Part shown: piece after piece, positions 8,182 through 17,175 of the stretch
How the letters are laid out: each line of letters begins with the position of its first letter
Numbering within the stretch: the stretch's first letter is position 1
Assembly: GCF_036965165.1 (NCBI RefSeq)
Contig: NZ_JBALOX010000021.1
Coordinates: 1-64,000, forward strand
Length of the DNA: 64,000 nt
From: Ferdinandcohnia sp036965165
Lineage (GTDB): Bacteria; Bacillota; Bacilli; Bacillales; Bacillaceae_L
Direction: 5' to 3'
Translations under genes and position numbers: made by a program
Notes under the pieces: model-generated
What the model saw: only the letters and a program-made list of their open reading frames with translations
Databases searched by the model: none
Told to the model about the DNA's origin: nothing

Positions 8182-8919
8182 ATGGGAAAATTACAAGGCA
8201 AAGTGGCTGTCATAACTGGTGGAGCTTCAGGCATTGGTGCAGCAACAGCTCGTTTATTTGTTGAAGAAGGGGCAAAAGTTGTTCTTGTTGACTTAAATGA
8301 AGAAAAAGGTAAAGCTTTTGAAGCGGAATTGAAAGCGCTAAATGCAGAAGCTCTATTTGTAAAAGCAAACATTACAAGTGAAGAAGAAGTGGCAAATATC
8401 TATAAACAAACAATCGAAGCATTTGGTAAAGTGGATGTTGTTTTCAACAATGCAGGTATTGGACGGGTTCAACCATCACATGAATTAGAGTATTCTGAGT
8501 GGAGAAATACAGTAAATGTGGACTTGGATGGTGTTTTCTTAGTAGCACGTGAAGCTATCCGTGAATTCTTAAAAGCCGATGGTGGAGTAATCGTAAACAC
8601 TGCATCAATGTACGGTTGGGTTGGGTCACCAGGTTCAGCAGCCTATAACGCAGCAAAAGGTGGCGTAGTTAACTTAACTCGTTCACTTGCACTTGAATAT
8701 GCTGAACAAAATATTCGTGTAAATGCGCTTTGCCCAGGTTTCATTGATACACCAATTATTCCTGAAGAAAGCAAAGAAGTTTTACGTACAATGACTCCAA
8801 TGAAGCGTCTTGGACAAGCTGAGGAAATGGCTAAAGCTGTTTTATTCCTAGCTAGCGATGATTCTACATTCATGACCGGAAACAGCTTAATTGTCGACGG
8901 CGGCTATACTGCTCAATAA
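8182..8919 (+). CDS. SDR-family NAD(P)-dependent oxidoreductase
   Basis: A 245-residue classical short-chain dehydrogenase/reductase. The nucleotide-binding motif TGGASGIG is at about 12-19, NNAG at 87-90, and the catalytic Ser-Tyr-Lys is seen as NTASMYGW...AAYNAAKGG around 137-158. The C-terminal IVDGGYTAQ is typical. Such enzymes interconvert alcohols and ketones. The motif set does not identify the substrate. GGGGAGGAA lies 7 bases before the ATG. It is divergent from the broken TetR gene, which may have controlled it, and precedes the TRAP sugar-acid cluster, separated by a terminator. Confidence 0.85.
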   Translation: MGKLQGKVAVITGGASGIGAATARLFVEEGAKVVLVDLNEEKGKAFEAELKALNAEALFVKANITSEEEVANIYKQTIEAFGKVDVVFNNAGIGRVQPSHELEYSEWRNTVNVDLDGVFLVAREAIREFLKADGGVIVNTASMYGWVGSPGSAAYNAAKGGVVNLTRSLALEYAEQNIRVNALCPGFIDTPIIPEESKEVLRTMTPMKRLGQAEEMAKAVLFLASDDSTFMTGNSLIVDGGYTAQ

Positions 8920-8932
8920 TTAAAAAATAATG

Positions 8933-8963
8933 ACTCATCACCAAAATGGTGGTGAGTTTTTTT
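8933..8963 (+). terminator. Terminator after the SDR gene
   Basis: ACTCATCACC and GGTGGTGAGT form a 10-bp stem (one G-T pair) with a 5-base loop followed by a T run. Confidence 0.8.
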
Positions 8964-9091
8964 GTCGGTATAATTTGTTTCCATGAGGGACCTTTAGTAG
9001 AAATAACGTTAATTTAAGTATATTGAAATAATAGTTTATTTAATTCTGACTTATTCATTTTGTATAAAAATAATAAAGATTCAAAAATATA

Positions 9092-9120
9092 TTGACAACA
9101 GTATACTTGTCGACTAGTAT
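9092..9120 (+). promoter_or_regulatory. Promoter and overlapping operator of the TRAP cluster
   Basis: TTGACA (9092-9097), 17 bp, TAGTAT (9115-9120) form a sigma-A promoter. The near-palindrome ATACTTGTCGACTAGTAT (9103-9120) covers the spacer and -10, placed for repression. It contains TTGT-CG-ACTA, compatible with the TnGT...ACnA pattern of FadR-type GntR regulators. The cluster encodes such a regulator at 13683. Confidence 0.65.
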
Positions 9121-9132
9121 GTAATTATAATT

Positions 9133-9146
9133 TGAAAGCGCTATCC
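9133..9146 (+). promoter_or_regulatory. CcpA cre box upstream of dctP
   Basis: TGAAAGCGCTATCC matches the cre consensus TGWAANCGNTNWCA at every position but the last. It lies just downstream of the predicted promoter, where CcpA acts as a roadblock, implying catabolite repression of the sugar-acid cluster. Confidence 0.75.
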
Positions 9147-9207
9147 AATTGATGGTAGGGCTAATTAAGAACTCTGTAATAAGATAATTTAAAAGAGGGG
9201 GATTTAC

Positions 9208-10227
9208 ATGTTGAAAAAGTTTGGGGTAGTTGCACTATTCGTTATTTTTAGTTTACTAATTGCAGGTTGTGGACAAGAATCTTCTGGTTCCGGATCAAAA
9301 GGTAAGAAAGTTGTTATCAAAATTGCGAATAATTTTGGTACAGACCATCCACATAATATTGCTTTAAAAGAAAAGTTTGAGAAAATCGCAGAAGAAGAAT
9401 CTAATGGAACTTTGGATATTCAAATCTATGAAAATAATAAATTAGGTAAAGAATTAGAAACATTTGATGGGGTAAGAAATGGTTCGATAGAAATGGCTAT
9501 TGCTGGTACAACTGTATCTGGTGATCCAGAAAAACTAAAAGTCGGTGACTGGCCATTCCTATTCAATGACTTAGATCATGCAAAGGCAGCTTTTACTGGA
9601 GAAGTTGGTGCTGAAGTTGCTCAAGAATTAGAAGAAAAAACAGGAGTAAAAGTGTTGGCCTGGGCTGCAAACGGTTTCCGTGCATTTAGTAGCCATCAAC
9701 CAATCACAAGTATGAAAGACTTTGAAACTTTTCGTCTAAGAATGCCTGATTTACCAGAATATATTGCAATTGGTGAATCACTAAATGCAAACGTTATCTC
9801 GTTGCCATTCTCTGAAATATTTACAGCATTAGAGCAAAAAGTTGCGGATGGTCAAGATAATCCATTATCCACATTAGTGGCAAATGGGTTCTATGAAGTA
9901 CAAGACAACGTTTTACTTTCAAATCATGTTTTCAGTCCGAACATGTACGTGATTAATGCAGATCTTTGGGAAAATAAATTAACAGATGAACAAAGAAGTG
10001 CAATTGAAAAGGCAGCCAAAGAGTCCTCTGAATATCAATGGCAGTTATATGGAGAAAGTGTTGAAAAAGACATTGCTTTCTTAAAAGAAAATGGCTTAAC
10101 AGTTACAGAGCCAACTGAAGAATTCAAACAGGACATGGTTGATGCAATGGATTCATTCTATAAAGAGCGTAAAGCAAAATATTCATGGGCTGAAGGAATC
10201 CTTCAAAAAATTGAAGATTTAAAATAA
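9208..10227 (+). CDS. dctP: TRAP transporter substrate-binding lipoprotein (DctP)
   Basis: A 339-residue lipoprotein. The signal peptide ends in the lipobox IAGC at residues 18-21. The mature part has the DctP fold, with ANNFGTDHPHNIALKEKFEKIAEEESNG near the N-terminus, a conserved arginine in FRLRMPDLPEY and a PLSTLVANGFYEVQ segment. It captures an organic or sugar acid outside the membrane for the DctQM permease encoded 4 kb downstream. The neighbouring dehydrogenases point to a hexonate or ketogulonate-type ligand. An AGAGGGGG site precedes the ATG. It is first in the cluster, behind an operator-covered promoter and a cre box. Confidence 0.9.
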   Translation: MLKKFGVVALFVIFSLLIAGCGQESSGSGSKGKKVVIKIANNFGTDHPHNIALKEKFEKIAEEESNGTLDIQIYENNKLGKELETFDGVRNGSIEMAIAGTTVSGDPEKLKVGDWPFLFNDLDHAKAAFTGEVGAEVAQELEEKTGVKVLAWAANGFRAFSSHQPITSMKDFETFRLRMPDLPEYIAIGESLNANVISLPFSEIFTALEQKVADGQDNPLSTLVANGFYEVQDNVLLSNHVFSPNMYVINADLWENKLTDEQRSAIEKAAKESSEYQWQLYGESVEKDIAFLKENGLTVTEPTEEFKQDMVDAMDSFYKERKAKYSWAEGILQKIEDLK

Positions 10228-10240
10228 TAATTTCTGTAAG

Positions 10241-10280
10241 AGGGGGAGGTCTTTACTTGTGTAAAAGGGGCATCCCCCCT
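10241..10280 (+). other. Intercistronic hairpin after dctP
   Basis: AGGGGGA and TCCCCCT arms enclose about 25 bases. No long T run follows, so it may be a partial terminator or mRNA stabiliser that keeps dctP expression above the downstream genes. That role is inference. Confidence 0.45.
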
Positions 10281-10333
10281 ATTTTCGAGGGAAGTGTAAA
10301 GCAGTTACAAATTTGTACATAAAGGGGAGTGGC

Positions 10334-11302
10334 ATGGTGGAATTAGAAAAGGTCCGTTGGGGAATTATTGGATGCGGAACTGTCACAGAAGTTAAAAGCG
10401 GTCCCGCACTGCAAAAGGTAAAAAAATCAGAGTTAGTCGCGGTCATGCGCAGGACCGGTGAACTTGCAAAAGATTATGCCCAAAGGCATGGTGTTCCGAA
10501 ATGGTACGATGATGCGAACGCATTAATAAATGACCCTGAAGTTGATGCTGTCTATATTGCGACGCCACCTTCTTCTCATAAAGAATATGTGCTTAAAGTA
10601 GCAAAGGCTGGAAAACCAATCTATGTAGAAAAGCCTATGGCACTTAATATTGAAGAAAGTAACGAAATGATTGCCGCGTGTAAGGAAGCAGGCGTTCCGC
10701 TATATGCTGCATACTATCGTAGAGCAATGCCCCGTTTCTTAAAAATTAAAGAGTTATTGGATAATAATGCAATTGGGGATGTTCGCTTTGTCTCAACGAC
10801 TCAGTATCAAGTAGCGATGGAAGATTTGAAGGATTCCTGGAGGGTTAAAACGGAAATATCAGGAGGCGGACTTTTATATGATATGGGAAGTCATACGCTA
10901 GACATATTGGACTTTCTCCTCGGGCCTATAAGGGAAGTAAAGGGCTTTACTTCAAACCAAGCGGGCATTTACCCTGCAGAGGATATCGTTACTGGGACTT
11001 ATTTATTTGAATCTGGTGTCCATGGAGTTGGAAATTGGTGTTTTTCCGCTTTTACAGATGTAGATATAAATGAAATCGTTGGAAGCAAAGGAAAAATTAC
11101 TTTTTCCACTTTGGGAAATGAGCCAGTGGTATTAACGACGAATGATGGGAAAACGGAGTGGAGCTTTGAACCACCACAACACGTACACCAACCACTAATT
11201 GAAATAATTGTGGCAGAATTAACTGGAGAAAATGAAAAGTGCCAGAGCACGGGTATTTCTGGGGCAAGAACAGACTGGGTAATGGGTGAATTTTTCAAAT
11301 AA
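10334..11302 (+). CDS. Gfo/Idh/MocA family oxidoreductase
   Basis: A 322-residue NAD(P)-dependent sugar/inositol-type dehydrogenase. The Rossmann start WGIIGCGTVTEVKSGPALQ is followed by the EKPMALN motif near residue 96, whose lysine is the family catalytic/cofactor residue, and the GGGLLYDMGSHTLDI motif near 180. It likely oxidises or reduces a hydroxyl of the imported sugar acid. The ATG at 10334 follows AAAGGGGAG closely; a TTG at 10313 is less likely. Its place between dctP and the yiaK-like gene supports a role in the same pathway. Confidence 0.85.
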   Translation: MVELEKVRWGIIGCGTVTEVKSGPALQKVKKSELVAVMRRTGELAKDYAQRHGVPKWYDDANALINDPEVDAVYIATPPSSHKEYVLKVAKAGKPIYVEKPMALNIEESNEMIAACKEAGVPLYAAYYRRAMPRFLKIKELLDNNAIGDVRFVSTTQYQVAMEDLKDSWRVKTEISGGGLLYDMGSHTLDILDFLLGPIREVKGFTSNQAGIYPAEDIVTGTYLFESGVHGVGNWCFSAFTDVDINEIVGSKGKITFSTLGNEPVVLTTNDGKTEWSFEPPQHVHQPLIEIIVAELTGENEKCQSTGISGARTDWVMGEFFK

Positions 11303-11404
11303 AACCAATTAACCATTTTTGAATGACTCCTTCTCTAGCCTGTCGGAGTTTAAGGAGCATTCTATTTAAAACTATAAGAGTTACACTAATTTTTTTTCTG
11401 ATTT

Positions 11405-11420
11405 ATCGGTCGACAAGTAT
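11405..11420 (+). promoter_or_regulatory. Second operator-like site of the sugar-acid cluster
   Basis: ATCGGTCGACAAGTAT; its reverse complement shares the 12-base string ATACTTGTCGAC with the operator at 9103-9120. It lies about 80 bases upstream of the yiaK-like gene, consistent with a second GntR-regulated transcript. Confidence 0.5.
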
Positions 11421-11501
11421 CCTGAAGTTCTGTGATTTGTTAAGTAGTGTTGTTGAATAGTATTTTCAAAATAAAAGAGTGGCAGATAAGGAGTTATGAA
11501 T

Positions 11502-12500
11502 ATGAGAATAGCATACCAAGAGATGAAAGAAGAATTCAAACGCGTACTAATGAAGAAGGGGTTCGCTGAACAAGATGCTGCGGAGGCAGCTGAATCATTT
11601 ACGAATAATAGCTGTGATGGAGTTTATTCACACGGGGTAAATAGATTTCCAAGGGTTATCGAATATATTGAAAAAGGCTATATTAAGCCAGATGCAGTTC
11701 CGGAAAAAATCAGTAGTTTTGGTGCAATCGAGCGATGGGACGGGAATTTAGCATTAGGAAACCTTACTGCAAAAAAATGTATGGATCGGGCAATTGAATT
11801 GGCCGGGGAATATGGAATAGGGTGCGTAGCATTAAAAAATACAAATCACTGGATGAGGGGTGGAGAATTTGGCTGGCAGGCAGCGGAAAAAGGATTTATC
11901 GGAATTTGTTGGACAAATACACAACCCAATATGCCTGCATGGGGTGCTCAAGACAGAAGAATCGGTAATAACCCAATTATTCTAGCACTTCCAAGAGCAG
12001 AAGGGCCAGTTGTTGTAGATATGGCGATGTCACAGTTTTCCTATGGGAAGATTGAAAAATATAAAATGGATGGTCAAGAATTACCTGTACCAGGAGGATT
12101 TGATAGTCAAGGGAATCTTACTACAAACCCTAAAGCAATAGAAGAAACTTGGAGAGTACTGCCGGTAGGTTATTGGAAAGGTTCAGGTTTGTCAATCGTT
12201 CTTGACATGATTGCTTCTATGTTGTCAGGAGGAAATACGACACATGGTGTAGGAAAACTAGGCGATGATGAATATGCATTATCACAAGTGTTTATTTCTA
12301 TTGCGCCAGATAAACTAGGCAATGGTTCTGGAGAGGAAATGATTAACGACTCAATTAAATACATTAAAGAATCGGTTCCGGCTACAAGTGGCAATGAAGT
12401 GTACTACCCAGGAGAGCGTACGATGAATACAAGAAAAGAGAACACTGAATTAGGAATACCTGTTGACGAAGAAGTATGGCAAAAAATTAAGTCTATGTAA
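11502..12500 (+). CDS. YiaK-like 2,3-diketo-L-gulonate/3-dehydro-L-gulonate reductase
   Basis: A 332-residue member of the malate/L-lactate/ureidoglycolate dehydrogenase family, NAD(P)-dependent and structurally unlike classical LDH. It matches E. coli YiaK over its whole length from memory: GVYSHGVNRFPR near 37, WDGNLALGNLTAKK near 80, NTNHWMRGG near 117 with the catalytic histidine, and LPVGYWKGSGLSIVLDM near 223-240. YiaK reduces 2,3-diketo-L-gulonate and is also linked to a TRAP transporter (YiaMNO), which strengthens the assignment. Of two ATGs I take 11502, with AAGGAG eight bases away. Substrate identity within the gulonate group is inference. Confidence 0.8.
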   Translation: MRIAYQEMKEEFKRVLMKKGFAEQDAAEAAESFTNNSCDGVYSHGVNRFPRVIEYIEKGYIKPDAVPEKISSFGAIERWDGNLALGNLTAKKCMDRAIELAGEYGIGCVALKNTNHWMRGGEFGWQAAEKGFIGICWTNTQPNMPAWGAQDRRIGNNPIILALPRAEGPVVVDMAMSQFSYGKIEKYKMDGQELPVPGGFDSQGNLTTNPKAIEETWRVLPVGYWKGSGLSIVLDMIASMLSGGNTTHGVGKLGDDEYALSQVFISIAPDKLGNGSGEEMINDSIKYIKESVPATSGNEVYYPGERTMNTRKENTELGIPVDEEVWQKIKSM

Positions 12501-12599
12501 GCAATTAACGTAAAAGGCATTCGGACGGTTGGGGCAATGACAGGTGCCGCCTTATGTTGATGAGTCACGAGAAACTTTACTTTATAAGGATGATAACAA

Positions 12600-13619
12600 A
12601 TGAAAGCAGTCAGAATACCAGAAGCGCATGTAATCGAACTAATAGATGTAGAAGAACCAGTGATTGAACAAGAAAATCAAGTGAAGGTTAAGATAAAAAG
12701 AGTCGGTATTTGCGGTTCAGATATGCATATTTTCCATGGAACAAACCCACTTGCTACATATCCTAGAATCGTAGGACATGAGGTGGCTGGTGAAATTATC
12801 GAAGTAGGAGCAGGCGTAAACAAGGTCGCGGTTGGTGATCATGTTGTAATTGAACCAATTACTTATTGCGGTGAGTGCTATGCTTGTAAGACCGGCAGGC
12901 CAAATGTATGTAAAGAAGTATCTGTATTTGGAGTTCATGAGGATGGCGGCATGAGAGAATTTGTTGTAATTCCAGAAAAACAAGTACACAAAATAGACTC
13001 AGAAATTGATTGGGATGAAACTGTTATGGCGGAGCCTTATACGATTGGTGCCCAAGCAACATGGAGAGGTAACGTTCACAAAGGTCAAACAGTTTTTATT
13101 CAAGGTGCTGGCCCAATAGGGATTACGGTTTTAAAAATGGCCAAGTTACGCGGAGCAACCGTGATTATTTCAGATTTAACAAATGAGCGTCTAGAATTTG
13201 CTAAAGAAAATGGTGCCGATTTTACCATTAACCCAACAGAAGTCGATGTTATTGATCAAATAAATAAAATAACAAATAGCGAAGGTGCTAATGTCGTAAT
13301 AGATGCTGTCGGTATTCCACAATCATTTGAATTGAGTGTAGAAGTTGCTTCACCGGCAGGTTATGTAGTTACATTAGGATTTAATGCAACTCCATCATCT
13401 GTCGCGCTTATGCCAATTACTAAGAAAGAGTTAACAATTGTTGGCTCAAGGCTTCAAACAAACCAATTTGGTAAAGTAATAGAATTAATTAATCAGAAAA
13501 AATTAACCCATAGTGGCTTGGTGACCCATAAATTCCATGTAGCTCAGGTGAAAGAAGCATTTGAATTTATCAAGGGAAATCCAGATAAAGTGAGAAAAGC
13601 AGTTATAACATTTGATTAA
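12600..13619 (+). CDS. Zinc-dependent medium-chain dehydrogenase (gulonate/idonate-type)
   Basis: A 339-residue MDR-superfamily alcohol dehydrogenase. Catalytic zinc ligands appear in GICGSD (about 38) and GHE (about 60). Structural zinc cysteines appear in CGECYACKTGRPNVC (about 90-104), and the Rossmann motif GAGPIG is near 170. Overall resemblance is to RspB/YjjN-type L-gulonate, galactonate or idonate 5-dehydrogenases. It would oxidise a secondary hydroxyl of the imported acid with NAD. It lies within the TRAP cluster 100 bases after the yiaK-like gene. The ATG is preceded by AAGGATGATAACA, a modest site. Exact substrate unknown. Confidence 0.85.
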   Translation: MKAVRIPEAHVIELIDVEEPVIEQENQVKVKIKRVGICGSDMHIFHGTNPLATYPRIVGHEVAGEIIEVGAGVNKVAVGDHVVIEPITYCGECYACKTGRPNVCKEVSVFGVHEDGGMREFVVIPEKQVHKIDSEIDWDETVMAEPYTIGAQATWRGNVHKGQTVFIQGAGPIGITVLKMAKLRGATVIISDLTNERLEFAKENGADFTINPTEVDVIDQINKITNSEGANVVIDAVGIPQSFELSVEVASPAGYVVTLGFNATPSSVALMPITKKELTIVGSRLQTNQFGKVIELINQKKLTHSGLVTHKFHVAQVKEAFEFIKGNPDKVRKAVITFD

Positions 13620-13682
13620 CAGGCTTTGGCCTATCAAAACGTGCTAATTTTTAAATGCTATCCAAGAAAAGGAAGAGATAAA

Positions 13683-14360
13683 ATGAAATTTCCAAAGGAT
13701 TGGTTACAGAATGATTCCTTAAGTGAACTCATTACAAGTGAATTAAGGTTACAGATAATTAATGGAGATTTCGAGAATGGTTCTGTTTTAAGTGAAAACA
13801 AAATATCGAGTTTATTCGAAACAAGCCGCTCACCGGTTAGGGAAGCTTTTAAAACCTTAGAAATAGAGGGGCTTGTTAACCTGGGAAGAATGGGTGCAAC
13901 GGTACAAGGGTTAGATGAAGAAGGAATTAGAGAATTATATGATGTCAGATTTTTATTAGAAAATTTTTGTGTTAAAAAGATATATCATGACTTTGATTCA
14001 GATAGGGCAAGTGAATTCTATAGAATTCTTGATTTAATGAAATTTCATGCAAAATATAATGATTTTACAGAATTTGCCTATCAAGATTTGCTTTTTCACG
14101 AAACTATGATATTACTCGCAGATCATAAAAGGGTCTTATATTTTTGGAAGAATATACGAAATATTATTCTATGTTTTGTACTCGTTGCGACAGAAAAAAG
14201 GTTTAAAGAGGAAAAGGATAAAATTGGAAATCTAATAAATGAACATAAGTTACTCATTGATGCAATGGTAGAAAAAAATGAACAAAAAATAGATGATTGG
14301 ATGAAGGATCATTTATTAGATACAAATGCATCGGTATTGAGTGCTTATTTAAAAAAGTGA
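13683..14360 (+). CDS. GntR-family (FCD) regulator of the sugar-acid cluster
   Basis: A 225-residue regulator. The N-terminal winged helix (SELITSELRLQIINGDFENGSVLSENKISSLFETSRSPVREAFKTLEIEGLV, about 13-63) is GntR-type and is followed by an all-helical FCD ligand domain (about 80-215). Members bind operators with a TnGTnnnACnA-like core and are released by a pathway acid. The matching palindromes at 9103-9120 and 11405-11420 make it the likely local repressor. The start at 13683 has AAAGGAAGAG eight bases upstream. It lies between the catabolic genes and dctQM, in the same orientation. Confidence 0.85.
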   Translation: MKFPKDWLQNDSLSELITSELRLQIINGDFENGSVLSENKISSLFETSRSPVREAFKTLEIEGLVNLGRMGATVQGLDEEGIRELYDVRFLLENFCVKKIYHDFDSDRASEFYRILDLMKFHAKYNDFTEFAYQDLLFHETMILLADHKRVLYFWKNIRNIILCFVLVATEKRFKEEKDKIGNLINEHKLLIDAMVEKNEQKIDDWMKDHLLDTNASVLSAYLKK

Positions 14361-14405
14361 AAATAAAAGATTTTCATTCTAGTTGGATAAAAGGGGTTTG
14401 TATAA

Positions 14406-14945
14406 ATGCAAAAACTGGAATCGTTATTAAATAGGATACTAAAAATATTTATGGCTGTTTGTGTTGCTTCCATGAGTATTCTCATATTTTCAAACGTTGT
14501 TTCTAGATATGTATTTGATTCAAGTATTACCTGGGCAAATGAATTGTCCCGTTTCTTTTTTGTATGGCTCATATTTTTGGGGGCAATTAAAGCATTAAAA
14601 GAGAATGAGCATATGGGAGTAGATTTATTGATTAGAAGGTTTCCCAAAAGTGCCAGAAAGGTTTCTTTTCTATTTACAAATCTAATCGTACTCGTTCTAC
14701 TTTATCTCATTTTTGATGGAAGTATTATCATTACACAATTAAGTGTTAATAGTCCGGCACCAGCTACAGGAATTCCATTTGCTCTTATTAATGGAATGGG
14801 AATTGTTGTAAGTATCGGCATGGCGATAATTGTTATCGTTCGTTTGATAAGGGTTATCTTTTTTAAAGATGATGTGGATCAATATATTTTTCCGAAACAC
14901 GAACTAGAAGAAATTGACGGCGGGGAAGAGAGGATTAATAAATGA
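14406..14945 (+). CDS. dctQ: TRAP transporter small permease DctQ
   Basis: A 179-residue protein with four membrane helices (about 15-38, 50-68, 88-110, 128-155) and the NELSRFFFVWLIFLGAIKALKENEHMGVDLL segment typical of DctQ, which forms the membrane complex with DctM. AAAGGGG lies ahead of the ATG. The stop overlaps the dctM start as ATGA, implying translational coupling. Confidence 0.88.
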   Translation: MQKLESLLNRILKIFMAVCVASMSILIFSNVVSRYVFDSSITWANELSRFFFVWLIFLGAIKALKENEHMGVDLLIRRFPKSARKVSFLFTNLIVLVLLYLIFDGSIIITQLSVNSPAPATGIPFALINGMGIVVSIGMAIIVIVRLIRVIFFKDDVDQYIFPKHELEEIDGGEERINK

Positions 14946-16222
14946 CATTATTAATATTTATAGTCGTATTATTTGCATTAATTCTAATTGGTATGCCAGT
15001 TGCGTTTTCTCTCATAGCCACTTCCATTGTATTAATGTTTTATTTAGATGTATTTAGTACACAAGTTATAGCAACAAATATGATCAGTGGAGCAGATAAT
15101 TTTCCACTAATGGCAATACCGTTTTTCGTACTTGCTGGTGAAATAATGAATGCAGGTGGAATGTCAAATCGAATTGTAAATTTTGCAATGTCCCTATTCG
15201 GTCATATTCGTGGCGGATTAGGTTATGTAAGTATTTTTGCTGGGGTTTTATTAGCTGGATTATCCGGATCGGCTGTAGCGGATACGGCAATGCTAGGGGC
15301 TATCTTAATACCGATGATGGTAAAAGCAGGGTACAGCCGTGAAAAGTCAACAGGGTTGATTGCTTCAAGTGGAATTATAGCGCCGATTTTACCACCTAGT
15401 ATTCCGTTGATTGTATTCGGTGTTACGAGTGGTGTTTCGATTACAAGTTTATTCATGGCTGGTATTGTTCCAGGAATTATGATGGCCATTGGATTAGTGA
15501 TTATTTGGGCTCTCATGATGAAAAAAGGTGATGTTACAGTTCTGCCAAGAAAAAGTGCTAAAGATGTTTGGAAGGGTTTACTAAGCTCATTCTGGGCTTT
15601 ATTATTACCTGTTATTATTATCGTTGGATTACGTGGAGGTATTTTTACTCCTACTGAGGCAGGGGTAGTTGCTGCATTTTATGCTTTATTAATAAGTGTT
15701 GTAATCTATCGGGAATTAAAGTTGTCTGCCCTGTATGAAGTACTTGTTGCAACAGCGAAGACAACGAGTACCGTTATGTTTCTAATTGCAGCTGCGATGA
15801 TTTCTGCATATTTAATTACAATATCTGATATTCCAATGGTTATTAGTGATTTCCTAGGGCCATTTACTGAAAACCCAACAGTTCTTATGCTAGTTATTGT
15901 GTTCATCTTATTTGTCGTTGGAACGGCAATGGATATCACTCCGGCTATTTTAATTCTAGTTCCTATCTTGATGCCGTTAGTAAAAATGGCTGGAATTAAT
16001 GAAGTTTACTTTGGAATAGTCTTTGTATTTGTTTTAACAATTAGTCTATTAACTCCACCGGTAGGAACCGTTATGAACGTTGCTGCGGCGGTTGGAAAAG
16101 TTAGTATCGCTCAATTCGTGAAGGGTGTATGGCCATTCTTAGTAGTATATTCAATTATTGCGATTTTACTAGTATTGTTCCCATCCATCGTTCTTGTACC
16201 TTTAGAGTTTTTCCTTAAATAA
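14942..16222 (+). CDS. dctM: TRAP transporter large permease DctM
   Basis: A 426-residue protein with about twelve hydrophobic segments, the ion-coupled channel subunit of the TRAP transporter. Recognisable DctM features are PLMAIPFFVLAGEIMNAGG near 53, SGSAVADTAMLGAILIPMM near 105 and GIIAPILPPSIPLI near 145, with a symmetric second half (TPTEAGVVAAFYAL near 238, LLTPPVGTVMNVAAAVG near 360). It overlaps dctQ by 4 bases and ends at a strong terminator. Together with DctP it would import the cluster's sugar acid using the Na+ gradient. Confidence 0.92.
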   Translation: MTLLIFIVVLFALILIGMPVAFSLIATSIVLMFYLDVFSTQVIATNMISGADNFPLMAIPFFVLAGEIMNAGGMSNRIVNFAMSLFGHIRGGLGYVSIFAGVLLAGLSGSAVADTAMLGAILIPMMVKAGYSREKSTGLIASSGIIAPILPPSIPLIVFGVTSGVSITSLFMAGIVPGIMMAIGLVIIWALMMKKGDVTVLPRKSAKDVWKGLLSSFWALLLPVIIIVGLRGGIFTPTEAGVVAAFYALLISVVIYRELKLSALYEVLVATAKTTSTVMFLIAAAMISAYLITISDIPMVISDFLGPFTENPTVLMLVIVFILFVVGTAMDITPAILILVPILMPLVKMAGINEVYFGIVFVFVLTISLLTPPVGTVMNVAAAVGKVSIAQFVKGVWPFLVVYSIIAILLVLFPSIVLVPLEFFLK

Positions 16223-16230
16223 GTAGAAAA

Positions 16231-16269
16231 GAAGAAGGGGTGGTTCTCAACCAACCCCTTCTTCATCTT
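16231..16269 (+). terminator. Terminator after dctM
   Basis: GAAGAAGGGG and CCCCTTCTTC arms, with an inner TGGTT/AACCA pairing. A short T-rich tail follows. Confidence 0.8.
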
Positions 16270-16291
16270 TATGCCCTATTGTTGTTCGCCA

Positions 16292-17125
16292 TTACGATGA
16301 ATGGTCAACTGATGAGACACCGGAATTACCACTTTCAGCGTCAAATGCCTCCTTGATGGCTTTCCGCAATTGACGTTCAACTTCCCACTGCTCACCATTT
16401 TCTGTTTTCGCAATGACACGCAACACAATATCAGAGGTTCCAATTTCCTGAACACCAATGACATTGGGTCCATCGACAATAGACTGATTGTTGGCAGCAA
16501 CTTGGTCACAAGCTTCTTGCATCACCACAATGGCTTGATCAATGTCCTCATCGTAAGCAATCTTTATATCAACAAGTGCGCGCATATTCCCTCTGGAATG
16601 GTTACTCACACTTTTAATGTCTCGATTCGGAATATAATGTAAGGTCCCATCAAATCCTCGAATTTGCGTTGTACGTAATCCTACAGATTCAACAACCCCA
16701 CTAAGAGCTCCAAGGGTTACATAATCGTTCACATCAATTTGCTTTTCTAATAATAAGAAGAAGCCAGTTACAACATCACTTACTAGTCCCTGGGCTCCAA
16801 AACCAATGGCTAGTCCCACAACTCCAGCGCCAGCAATAAGACTTGCAACAGGGATATTAAAAATGTCAAATATGGAGGCAACCAAAATAAAGACCAACGC
16901 ATAGGAGAGGATGTTTTCCATAAGCTTTTGTAGCGTGTGCGCTCGTCCTAAAGAAATATTTTGTTTATCCTGTAATTTCGTAAAGGTACGGTCAATGACT
17001 TTGTTCCCAATCTTTTTAACAATGATAAATGCAATGAAGACCCCGATTATTTTTAAGGCTGTAAAACCTGCATTGATGAGCAGGGCCTCCCAATTGTAAT
17101 TGAACAAACTATCATCCTTCCTCAT
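16292..17125 (-). CDS. Small-conductance mechanosensitive channel (MscS/YkuT-like)
   Basis: About 277 residues. Three N-terminal membrane helices lead into the pore-lining helix VASLIAGAGVVGLAIGFGAQGLVSDVVTGFF (about 93-123). The MscS beta domain follows (DVNDYVTLGALSGVVESVGLRTTQIRGFDGTLHYIPN) and then a C-terminal alpha/beta domain. It opens on hypo-osmotic shock to release solutes. The length fits B. subtilis YkuT. Two starts are possible: ATG at 17125 with a weak site, or TTG at 17107, preceded by AGGAAGG at good distance (271 residues). The gene stands alone, convergent with dctM. Confidence 0.88.
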   Translation of the reverse strand: MRKDDSLFNYNWEALLINAGFTALKIIGVFIAFIIVKKIGNKVIDRTFTKLQDKQNISLGRAHTLQKLMENILSYALVFILVASIFDIFNIPVASLIAGAGVVGLAIGFGAQGLVSDVVTGFFLLLEKQIDVNDYVTLGALSGVVESVGLRTTQIRGFDGTLHYIPNRDIKSVSNHSRGNMRALVDIKIAYDEDIDQAIVVMQEACDQVAANNQSIVDGPNVIGVQEIGTSDIVLRVIAKTENGEQWEVERQLRKAIKEAFDAESGNSGVSSVDHSS

Positions 17126-17175
17126 GTTTTTCTTTTTTCATAGTAAGAGAATACCACAATCACCTTGAGCAGATA

